From Dissophora ornata (taxonomy: Eukaryota > Mortierellomycota > Mortierellomycetes > Mortierellales > Mortierellaceae), in NCBI GenBank assembly GCA_025201705.1, contig MU616641.1, positions 18,835 to 69,930 of the forward strand: 51,096 bases of DNA, read 5' to 3'. How positions within the stretch are numbered: position 1 is the first letter of the stretch; every line of letters begins with the position of its first letter. A program made the translations under genes and the position numbers. The notes below the pieces were generated by a model. That model ran no database searches. It was not told the DNA's origin and saw nothing but the letters and a program-made list of their open reading frames with translations. Of this stretch, positions 10,730 to 21,211 are shown in pieces.

Positions 10730-11189
10730 TCATATCTTTCTTTCGATTGCACACTCATGAAACATGAATGGTGGTGCAAAAATAACTAGAACAGAAACAC
10801 AGAGCATAGGAAATGACAAGCCACGTAACACCCCAAACACGGTGAGTGAAGTAAAGTAATAAACACTCTCCTTTTTTAAAAAAGACACGCTCCTCACGGT
10901 CTTGCGGAGGCCCTTGATCTCGGCCCCTTTCTCCTTGACGGCCGTTGAAGCAGCAGTTGCCTTCAACTCTGTGGTCCTCTGTGAAATGTCAAATGTGCCG
11001 CCACGACTGATTTTCTTTCACGTTATGTACTCTCCACTGGATGACCAGGTCGGGGCTCGCCATAACGGCCATCACGGGAACCACTTGCCCTGTCATCCTG
11101 ACGGTATAGTGATGAACAAAGACCATCCTATCAGATGGCGAAATACATTCGCCGCTTGCCTCAGAAACAATATTAGAGAGCTTGTATAA
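10730..11189 (-). CDS. Possible small two-exon protein, unknown
   Basis: A weak candidate downstream of ALG3. An ATG at 11187-11189 opens MVFVHHYTVRMTGQVV, and the frame continues through a short Val/Met-rich segment to QWR. A possible intron (GTACAT donor after about 11041, TTTCACAG acceptor near 10983) joins in phase to RTTELKATAASTAVKEKGAEIKG, an amphipathic helix, then a hydrophobic stretch ending at 10730-10732. The ALG3 poly(A) signal at 11283-11288 lies between ALG3 and this start, leaving room for an independent transcript. The donor is weaker than others in the window and I recognise no family. The size and hydrophobic-plus-helix makeup would fit a small mitochondrial membrane protein, but that is only a guess. 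Confidence 0.25.
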
Positions 11190-11282
11190 TGGGGGATGTC
11201 GCACGAAAGAAAAAGAAAGTTTACGATTCATCATCGAACGAAGGTGCTGTGGCATGTAGGACAGAAGCTGGTTACACTTTGA

Positions 11283-11288
11283 TTTATT
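11283..11288 (-). terminator. Poly(A) signal AATAAA of ALG3
   Basis: AATAAA on the minus strand, 38 bp past the ALG3 stop codon. Confidence 0.55.
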
Positions 11289-11326
11289 GCGATCCCTCTC
11301 CTTCCTAACTGTTGTCCTTGACCCTA

Positions 11327-13115
11327 CTAATTGCTCTTGCCAAACCAAAGTGCAGCCAAAATCGTCACATGGCTCACCATCAGCACCCCAGAACTCTGCG
11401 CCGTCGCAGGAAACACATTCCATGACCACTCAATTGAGCCCAACAGCACCAACCGAACTACAATCGGCAGTCGCGTCTGCCACAATAAATATGGTAACGT
11501 CATGCAGTACCATGCATAAAACTGATAATGCAGCGACCTTGCAAAGACAATGCCGATAAAGTTGCTCGTGAAGAGTAATGTCAACACGTGATTCGCCTTC
11601 ATGTACCGCGCATGGATCGAGAGCACGGTCTTGGACGCTGTCAGCCCTCGCAGCACCACTGGAACGATACCGCCCTCAGACCTAAACATAAAACGTGAGA
11701 AAATCGAGTGTTAAAAAAGAAAAGGCGACAAAACTAGTGCCCTCGTTGATTTTTACTCTGCTTGTTACTTGCCTGCTCCAACGGAAAAAGACAAACGCAA
11801 AGAGAACGACCAAATGTCCAGTCAGCAGCAATTTCGCCACGTCTTCACTCAAAAACGTCTTTTCGTCAAGGAATTTCCAGTTGACAGTCCACTTGTACTG
11901 GAAGACCCTAGAAAACTCGAATGCTTTGCGAAGGTAACTCTCAGGGTGATGCAACGTAAACGGCAAAGAGAGCAGCACCTGTTGAGTACAAGTTTAAAAA
12001 AAACATGCAAGGAACGCCACCAAAAACAAAGGGACGTTAGACTGCCATATCGAGATGTTTGCTGATCCTTCCTCCTACATTTTCTATTTCCTTCCTTACC
12101 TGGATCAAGACCATAATTATCAACTGAGCAATAGTCCCGACAACACCTTGTGTCTGCCAGGTCAAGAAACCGAACGCAGGGAAGAACAACAGAATATTCA
12201 TTTTGACCGAGACAGCAAGACTGAAAAGCGTGCTGCTTAGAGTCCATCGCCTATGGAGAAACGCAAGCGTGGCTGCATACAGAAAGAACATTGCCACGGG
12301 GTCATTGAACAGTCTCAGGACATAGATTGAGTGTAAGCGCCTCGACAGGCACACCAAGATGAGTACATATGGTGAGATCTATTGGAGAGAGTTAAAGAAA
12401 TGGCGTTCCGAGATAGATATTAGACGGGGTTAGAGCTCCACCGCTCCATACATCCAGGAACAAGTCAACTTTGCACATTACGGTCTTGTCCGTTGCGTAG
12501 ATCGAAAACACGACCCCGAGAGTAAGCAGATAAAGCCCCATAAAGATCCATTGGCCTTTGAGGATATCCGTCCCCAGATCTGTAAGATAATAAAGCGCTG
12601 AATAGACATAAACAAACCCTGCGGGGTAAACCAGGGGTCCTGTATCGCCTCTCAACTTCATATAGTCGGTTTCGCCTTTGAGGTACCCCGAGACTTCCTG
12701 CATATACGCGATCCAGTCGATCTCTGTGTCTAGTAGATGGATTCGAGGCCATGAGTAAGTCAGGCATCTGGGCTGAAAAATGCCGTCTGGCTTTCACTCT
12801 TGGGTGGGCAATCGGCTGCTATCTTGGACATTTACACGGGATTTTCTTGATAATCACTAGGTTGAGAAGGATTTCTCCCAGGAGTAAGAGTCCTGCCAGT
12901 TTCCAGATGTGGGCATGATTGAAGAGTAGTTCTGAGACGAACTCGATAGGATGAAAGACACTCAAGGTCACAGCCGCTAGCTTTGAGTCCACGAATTTAG
13001 AGTGGCTAGATGATGTGGAGGATGAAGACAATGTACTCTGGTGAAGAAATGTCGCTTTTTTGTCACGGCCATTGGTGGTGGCCTCGGCGGGCTGTGTCCT
13101 TTTGTTGATGGCCAT
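11327..13115 (-). CDS. ALG3: Dol-P-Man:Man5GlcNAc2-PP-Dol alpha-1,3-mannosyltransferase
   Basis: Five exons: 13115-12836, 12729-12482, 12378-12100, 11978-11773 and 11681-11327, giving 455 residues, normal for ALG3 (GT58). ALG3 adds the first lumenal mannose from Dol-P-Man to Man5GlcNAc2-PP-dolichol in the ER. Hallmarks seen are [13 protein letters not shown], created exactly across the first splice (T|AC gives Tyr), [48 protein letters not shown], the [20 protein letters not shown] segment and [10 protein letters not shown]. Multiple hydrophobic helices span the protein. The first 60 residues are a Ser/Thr-rich cytosolic extension. The last intron must use a GC donor (AG|GCAAGT): the nearby GT would read straight into TGA, whereas the GC site restores FRWSRSEGG. 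The stop is TAG at 11327-11329. Confidence 0.95.
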
Positions 13116-13351
13116 GGGTTGCTAAAGGGATGAGAGCGTGGATGAGGAACCAAGACAGAAGCTTGAGTTTCGCAATCAGCACAGGGAGAGATATGTTACA
13201 GCTCAATGCTTCCGGAAACGTGGTAAAAACAAATGGTGGCGTTGAATGGGTTGAGCGCGTGCTCGATTGACCTCCAGAGTCCAGACACATGCAATTGGCG
13301 AACGTCGAGAGTCGTAGACACACATGCTGGTTTACACTTGATTAAGGATTA

Positions 13352-13357
13352 TTTATT
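13352..13357 (-). terminator. Poly(A) signal AATAAA of the ABCC gene
   Basis: AATAAA on the minus strand, 17 bp past the stop of the ABC transporter gene. Confidence 0.5.
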
Positions 13358-13374
13358 ATTGGGGGTTAATTAAA

Positions 13375-16300
13375 CTAGTTACTCGGGGGCGATGGAGGGG
13401 ACGTCCGGGGCGCAAACACGTCCTCCAACGATCGCGGCATTGGATGCACCGTCGACGATACCGTCCCACTGCTGGCTGGTGCAGCACCGCTGCTGCTAGC
13501 GCGCGCCATCGGCGCAGACGTCAATGATGATCCTCCCTGAAGGTTGCTCGAAGACAAGGATAGGCCACTCGCGCCTTCCTGCGGGCTCTCTACTTCTAGA
13601 CCCGCGATTGATATTGAGGGCACAGTCGAGTGCTGCTGCTTTGATATTGACTCCCGCGAGGATTCCCCTTCCTCTTCAATGACCTCTTGCACAGATTCTC
13701 CGAGTGGGTTTGATCTGAAGCTTTTCTTTGATGTTCCATCTGCGACGATTGGTGGCTCGCCATCGACAGTTTGTCCATGCTCTCTCAACATGATCTTGAG
13801 ACGGGCGACAGCATCTGGTCCAGATTGACTGACGAGTTTATAGAAGTGTCCGTCATTATTCTGGATCAGTTTTGTGGGATGCTCGAACTCGACGACGCGT
13901 CCGTCTTCCATGACCAGGATCTTGTCGCATTCGATGATCGTGTTAAGTCGGTGGGCAATCATTAAGACTGTGCAATTAGCAAAGTTCTTTTTGATGGTTT
14001 CCTGGATCAACAGATCCGTCTGAAGATCGACAGCGCTAGTTGCCTCTGTTTATAAAGAAACGAAGAGAAAAATATATCAGTTCAGGTGCTCCGTGAGTAA
14101 AAACCGTGATTTGAAATTGAAGATAGACGAAAAGAAATGTCTGCTTACCATCCAAGACAAGGATCCTGCTCTGGAAGAGGATAGCACGGGCAATACAGAA
14201 CAACTGTCGCTGACCTAACGAGAAATTCCGTCCATTTTCAATGATCTGCGTATCCAGCTTCAGCGGCATGTTCTGCTTGATGCTCTCTGACAGATGGACC
14301 GCACTCAGTGCATCCCAAATCTCCTGGTCTGTCCTGCGATGGAACGGGTCCAGGTTGGATCGGATCGTTCCCACAAACAGGACAGGCTCTTGTGGGATGA
14401 TAGCAATCTTGCTCCTCAGGTCCTGAAGTCCAATCTCACGCACGTCCAAATTGTCAATCAGGATCTTGCCCTCTGCTGCCTCCACCACCCGCAATAACGA
14501 AATCAACAGCGTGGTCTTGCCGCTGCCCATTTTACCAACCACACCAATCTTCTCGCCTGGCTGCACAACAAAGCTGACGTTCTTCAGCACAGCCACTCCA
14601 TAGCTCTGATATCTCAGAACAACCTTCTTAAATTCGATCTCACCCTTGCTGGGCCAATCGATAGGCGGCTCCATCCCTTCAATATGGTCGGGGGCCTCGG
14701 CAGGAATGTTCATGCCGTACAATTCCAGCTGACAGACCGACTCCTTGGTTGACTTGACCTCAGCGGTCATGCGAACAGACCACTGACCAAAAATCAACAG
14801 CTGAAGAGCGTTCGTGATCGCCAATCCGACTTGAGAGGCATCCAGGGATCCATTCCGCGAGAAATAGACAACAAACATGGCTGTGACCAGCACAAAGATG
14901 GATGAAACAATGTCCAGGTAGAGTGCTAGCCACGACCGGACCTGCATCATCGCGAACAGAGCCTTATGGTTGCTGTCAATATACTTCAAATTATATCCGT
15001 CGAAGCGCTTCTCGGCGCCATAGACGCGAATCGAGAACAAGCCGTCGAGGGTCGCGGCCATGTGGGCAAAAATGGGTCCTTTGGTCATGGCCTCCATGGC
15101 TTTCAGTTGCTCATCCGTGTAGGATGAGAAATGGACCAAAATCCAGATAAGAGCAAGCAAAACAGCCACGGCGATAGCTGACCAGGGGACGATCACGATA
15201 ACGAGGATCGTAGAGCCGATAGCCAGAGGCATGTACTGTAGCATCTGAAGGATCGAGTCCGGCAGGACCTCATCAACCACATATAGGTGCCTTGCAAATG
15301 CATTCAAAATTCTTGCCAGTGGTGTCACATCAAAGTAGCTCATGGGTGCACGCAAGATCTTGCGGAAGATGCGGTCATGGTAAGTCAGCGATTTTTTGAA
15401 GACAACCCAGGACAGGAAGAAAGCGCGGAGGTAAGCACCGACGACGACAGCAGCGACCAGCCCTCCATAGACACCCAGATAGTAATGGAAATCAGATGTG
15501 CTGTTAGGGCCAACAGTGAAGTGCAACCAGTAATCGGAAAAGATACGCAGACCATGGGTCGCCAGGAAAACCAGAGCGACAGCGATTGAAGCACCTATAC
15601 CGGTTCCTTTGCTGAGGTACGCCTTCGCAACAGACCAGCCAGAGATGACCTCTCGGCTCTTCACGCCGTATCCCAGATCCAGTCGTTCGCCACGACCACC
15701 TCCAGCACCACCAAGCATGCCGGCATCACGACCGTTCAGGCTGTGAATCGTCAACTGGTTCCTCTCTACAGCTCTCGCCATAGAATTCTCCTCGCGATTA
15801 GTAGGGGCAGCTGTGAGTCGGCTCTGGCCCATGCTCCCGAGAATAGTCATTTGGTTGCGCTCAATCATCCTGGAAATTGTCTGCTCGTTAATCATATGGT
15901 TCTGGATCGTATGAGCATTCAAGTCTCTGAGACGGTGGATCGTCTGCTCATTGGCAGCAGTGTGATTGATGTTGGATGTTCTAGGATTCGACATGGAGTG
16001 CGATCGCTGAGAGAGCAAATTGGGTCGACTATGGACTGTCGAAGAGGCGTTGGGAGCGAGCTTTGTGCCCTTGCTGGTGCTTGAACGTCCGTGAATAGTT
16101 ACTGTGTTTAGTTCGTAACTTTCATCTCTGAAGCGAGCACTTGCACTCTTCTCGACCGTACCGCGATTTATGGTCACAGTCCTGGGGATCGCTAAATGAT
16201 CCCCCACGCCCTTCTCTGTTGTTGGGCTAGTTGGGACCGAGGCCATTTCAATGTCGTCGTCGTCGTCGTCGTCAATAGTGGGCTCCAGTCGGATTTCGCT

Positions 16301-17823
16301 CAATAGCTCCTGAATCTGGTCCGGATCTTCGATTTCCATAGATTCTTCAACGATACGAGCAAGGTTGACATCTTTAGCCATGAGCTCATCAAAGTTGCCC
16401 TGAACCTCTATCGATCCGCCCTTCATGACGATAATATGATCGCAATCGCCGAGATGCTGAAGTTGGTTGGTGACATATATAATGGTCTTGTTGCCCAAAT
16501 AGCCCTTGATACACTCCTGGAAGATGTGTTTGCCGATTTGAGCATCCATGCCGCTCAAGGGATCGTCCAGGAGCATGATATCCGCATTTGAGTAGACTGC
16601 GCGGGCCAAGCTGACGCGCTGTCGCTGCCCTTGACTCAAATTAATTCCACGTTCTCCAATCTCAGTCTCATCTCCTGCACTCAATGAATTCAAGTCGCGG
16701 ATGAGAGCGCATACACGAAGGATGTCGTTGTACTTTTGGCGGTCAAAAGGCGAACCGAACAGAATGTTATCCTTAAGCGTCGCATTCAACAGCCATGCGT
16801 CATGAGGAACATACGCCAGCGATCCGTGAACTTCGCGGTCTCCAGCCAGCAGCTTGATCTGACCCATAATAGCAGCCAGCGACGATGATTCTATGGTTCA
16901 CCATCCGTAAGAAAAATTGTTAACACCTACAGGGTATGCCCACTCCTATTACAGCTCTCTTATTTTCTCATGTAGAACAGGAACTTACTGCCGGACCCAA
17001 CATCGCCCACAATTGCCACCAACTCTCCAGGTTTGACACTCATGCTGATGAACTTTAGTGTCGGGTTGGATTCCTGGGACCCTGGCCAGCCAAAATCAGC
17101 ATCCTTGATATAGATCCGAAGGCTAGCGATCTCACGACGAAGCGCCATCCTCTCCATTTCCCTGATATCTCCACTACCATTGCTCGAGCCGTTCATCACC
17201 AATCCATCCGCCACAACAGAAGCTGTCCTAGGATCTTCATTGTCGGAGCCGTGCATGACATCTGAATCTCCGTGGATGAGAAGAGGCTCGACTTCTGGGA
17301 GGCGCAAGAAATCATCGAGGCGATCAAAACTTAGTAATGCACCCAAGGTTGTCTTGACAGCAATGGGGAGCATGATCAATGGGTATCGAAGAGTGTTGAA
17401 AATGGATAGGATGGTGAACACAACGCTCGCTTTGACGCCGCCACGCACGCCTCGATCGTCGGTTAACTCATAAACGCAAATGCACGCCAAGGTGGTCAGG
17501 ACTGGAGCTGAGAACACGACGGCAAATGATGTGATCTTCAGGTACATTCCGCGACGAAGCTCCCGGATCTCTTTAGCCCGAACGCGAGTCACTCGGTCTC
17601 TGAAGTAGGACTCCCAAGCGTAAAACTTGATCAGTTTGATAGCAGTCAACAGCTCTGACATGATGTGAATCCTGGCAGTTGTCGAGTTGGTGGCCATGGC
17701 ATTGACACGGGCTGTATAGAACGAGAGCATGTACTGCACAGGGAACAGCAGAATAAGAATAATCAAGGCAGGAACGGCAGCAATCTTCAGCTCAACAAAA
17801 GCCAGGGCAATGACGACTGTTTC

Positions 17824-17864
<41 letters not shown>

Positions 17865-19760
17865 ATATTTGTTAATAATGAAGTTGACAAGCTGAACTTG
17901 TCCTCGCCTTGAGAAAAATATAAAGACTGCATTGCTCACCCAAAATCTCCAAGGCTGAACTCCAAAGAAAGTGGAAATTGACAAAGGACTCGGCGACGCG
18001 ATTGCAGTCGTTTGAGATGAGGTTGATAATATTGCCGATACCACCATGCGCCGAAGACAGTTTGAGCGATTTACGATAGATCAAAACCATGAGACCCGCT
18101 CGAACCTGCATTGAAGAGAAAAAAATTGACGCAAATAAAGACGCGCGGTCAGAAAAAATTGCATGGCGAGCGATCCCTGTCGCATGTTTGTGCAGACTGA
18201 TGTTACACAAAAAAAAGAACTACTGCATATGCGCCTATTATACCTGAACGCCGATACGCGTGCACTCTGCCATGACCTGCTGAATGCACACGCTGCTACC
18301 AATGCACGTCAGGAAGATCCCGAGGGCGTAGAGATAGCCCTCAGTGGACGACTTGTCTGCCATCTCCTCTACTGGAGTAGACTCTACAAAGTCGATGAGG
18401 CGCTTGACAAAGAAGTACGAACCAAGGTATGTGAAAATAATCCAGAACACCTTGTAAAAAGCAAGCATGAGATACGGACGGCCAAATGCACTCATTAAGG
18501 CTCTACTGATCGAGGCTCTATTGCACAACAGGGAAAGATATGAATTAACATCCGCGGCTATGGTGTGCTGATGATTAAAATATTATACAGCGGAGGAGAG
18601 CGCATTAAAACGGGAAGAGCTGGGGTGCTGCAAGCACATCTCCACTACTGAGAAAGGCATGCGGATGCAATCGAGGAGTTTCCCCCCCCCCCAGAGCTCG
18701 AGCATGACTTTGCCCTGAAAAGTAGTGTGTCTGTGAAAAGGCTGACCATCCAAACAACAACGATAATGACGATTGAACAAGGAACGCAGAGCAGGAGAGC
18801 CCTTTTTTGGACCATCTTTCAAACTCGGGGTTATGGCAAGCCATCTTTTCTGAGGCCAAAGACAGGGCTCTGCGAGGCACTTTCATAAAGTAAGCACAGG
18901 CAGAAGGCAGGGCGGTAGCATGGTGAACGATGGAACATGATGAGATGTATAATGGCCTGCATGGCATGGTGCCGCCGATGCACTCCACCACTCATCAACT
19001 CTGTCCACCAAAAAAGGAAACTGACATCTGGCCCCCACTCTTCTCTATCCCTCCTATCATGACAACATCTTGATGGCGGACAAACATGTGCACTGTTTGG
19101 GGCCTCCTCTCATAGCTTGTGTCCCCTTTATGCTGCAGGTCAACCCCTTTGGGGCTTTCCCGTCTCCTCTTCTTTTCCTTGCATGTTCTGTAACCGCTGG
19201 CTGACGCGAAGCTGGGGCTGTATCTTATCCTCGATTGATCCGTGAATTATTATTAACGGATGGATAATCTTCTGCTGCGTTTCCAATTGACCTGTCCTCC
19301 TGGGAGCGGACTCTCGGCCTCTTCCTCACTACCGCTCGGACAGAAATGCTTCGCATCCACGAACACTTCCCCCCAGCACATGGTTGATGGTTGTCCCACA
19401 ATTGATCCCGGGAGACAACGAAAATTTTTTATCTTTTTTTTCTGATGAAATACGAGGTTCGGGATAGACTTACTTGTCTTTATAATCAATCTCTTCCTGG
19501 CGCCAGCGTTCTCCGAGCTTTTCGCCAGCATACTCTGCAGACTCTTCCTTCTGGAGCTCGATCGAGTCTGAATCGAAATCAGGGTCAACCCTCGTCCGTC
19601 TGAGGAGAGGTATCACCCATAGAAAGAACCATTGCGAGATGAGATTGAAGGAATGGCCGCCCTTGAGCAGAATCGGCGTCTCGGACAGAGAGGACGAGCT
19701 GTCGTCGCGGCTCCCGTAGCGTCCTTTTTGCGAACGCTGTCTAGGTTTTGAGAAAGGCAT
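13375..19760 (-). CDS. ABCC (MRP/Yor1-type) full ABC transporter
   Basis: Six exons: 19760-19474, 18517-18244, 18105-17940, 17816-16989, 16890-14149 and 14045-13375, giving 1655 residues. All phases agree, and the splices rebuild motifs (GSG|KSSS of Walker A, VLDE|ATSAVD of Walker B). The order is short N-terminus, TMD1, NBD1, long linker, TMD2, NBD2, Ser-rich tail. There is no TMD0, which matches the short Yor1-like class that exports drugs or conjugates at the plasma or vacuolar membrane. NBD2 is canonical (GKMGSGKTTLL, IPQEPVLF, FSLGQRQL, DEATSAVD, IAHRL). NBD1 departs at three positions: YVPHDAW (Q-loop His, about residue 548), LSQGQRQR (signature) and VTNQLQ (H-loop Asn, about 660). Its Walker B reads LLDDPLSGMD, with the Asp usual for ABCC NBD1. 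The linker (about 200 residues) carries recurring N-x-x-T-I motifs. The substrate cannot be told from sequence. Confidence 0.93.
17829..17861. repeat. (GA)n microsatellite in the third ABCC intron
   Basis: About 16 GA dinucleotides on the plus strand inside the intron at 17817-17939. Read on the gene strand they form a (CT)n run near the acceptor, so they may serve as its polypyrimidine tract. Confidence 0.9.
18518..19473 (-). other. Unusually long first intron of the ABCC gene
   Basis: Splicing from donor GTAAGT (after exon 1) to the acceptor before exon 2 removes 956 bp, about eight times the usual intron here. The join restores DYKDKASISRAL, the expected link to TMD1. The intron contains a C-run (about 18682-18691) and no supported gene. 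A missed alternative exon or regulatory element cannot be excluded. Confidence 0.65.
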
Positions 19761-21211
19761 ACTCAAGAAACGAGGATAGAAGGGTGCTATAATTTGTTTT
19801 AGATGTCTCAGTGTCTCACTCAGGACTCAGGAACGGAAGAACAAGTCGGGGTTGGAGGGAGGGAGGGGAATAGACGAACAGTAGAGTGAGAGGGAGGAAG
19901 GTGTCCGTTGGTTGGTGCGAAATGGAATGCGAGGGTCTGATGGCGAACTGAGGTGGTGTGGAGCAAGGAGGGACGTCTAGGGTGGACTTGGTCAAGACTA
20001 GGTCCACGAACAGAGACTGATCACACTGCCTTTTTTGGACGAGACGGAGGTGGGAATGAGGATTAGAGGTGGAAAGAGGACATTCGAATAGGAGATCAAG
20101 ATGAAATGCACAGATGCACAATGGATTGAATGGAGAGAAGAAGCTGTGAGGAGGATAGGGTTGCAAACAAAACATAGTCCATGTGGACAGAAAGCCAGCT
20201 ACCAGCGAGACTGGGAAGTGTAATAGCGAGACAGAGTGTTTCTGACCGACTGGATTGAACTAATTCAGATTGGCCGACACACGGGAACCACTGGCAGCTC
20301 GGATAGGCAGGACCTGAGAAGGAGTCACTCGACGACGGCGAACACGGCGAGACAGGGTTGAGAAGAAGAGGAAGCGTTGCTGACCTTGGTTGGATGGGAT
20401 GGGATGGAGAGGATGCCTTTTCGCCGTGCAAGGAAAGAAGGTATATCATACATATTTATGGCAGCCAGCGTGCGATACATGCCACGCTGTGATTGATCGA
20501 AAGCGGGGCTCTCATGTCCAGAGACACCATCCAGGACCTTGTGCTCCCTTTGTGCCCCCTGTGCTGTTTGTGGCATGCTTCTGGTGTGTTGGGGGAGGGG
20601 TGTATCCGCAAGCATCCCCGCGTTTGCATGCGACTCACCACGGCATCTTGCCCGTGATCTGAAACGCAGGCATGGTATTCATACAACACAAGGGATACGA
20701 CGACAAATAGGGATACGACGACAAATAGGGATACGACGACAAATGAATGGCATATACCACAGCAATGGCAGGATTATCAACGCATTCACCAATAGGGTCA
20801 ACGGACCTTTCCCTGCCCCTTTTTCCATCGACCCATCCTAGCTTTGGTGCCTCGCCCACGTCTTGCGATGTCAATGGCGGCGAGTGTCTACTTCGACATC
20901 TTTATCCACACCTTGAAATCGTCCCGTTCAATGTTCGGGTTGAAATGACGGACCTGTAGAAGGGTCCACCACTCAGAGGGAGTGCAGTCCTGCGACCAGT
21001 GGAGAGGGGCAATTGGCTTGGCTACACTGAAGACAGCGAATGTCTTGTGGCCGCAGGTCGACACGCGTTTGGTTTGTTTACGCTCTGGCCGAGCGATAAA
21101 CCGCCCAACTCTTTAAACAATCCTGAACCCAGTCACTCGCCACCACAGAGTTCTCTTCCACTGCACAACTCCACTCGCCCATACACTGCTCGAGCGCATC
21201 CTCCACTTGAC
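19761..21211. other. Divergent intergenic region between the ABCC and CSM1 genes
   Basis: Shared 5' region of the minus-strand transporter and the plus-strand Csm1 gene. It is purine-rich on the plus strand at 19850-20110 (pyrimidine-rich on the transporter strand, typical of promoters in this window) and carries GGGAT/GGATG runs near 20393-20410 and an 18-bp tandem repeat. No gene was supported. Confidence 0.55.
20692..20744. repeat. 18-bp tandem repeat, three copies
   Basis: The unit gggatacgacgacaaata is repeated three times without mismatch, the last copy one base short. It lies in the ABCC-CSM1 intergenic region. Confidence 0.92.

Noticed and set aside
19816..20175. Minus-strand Pro/Ser/Leu-rich frame upstream of the ABCC start
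   Set aside because: Composition reflects the pyrimidine-rich promoter or 5' UTR. No conserved motif and no in-frame join to exon 1.
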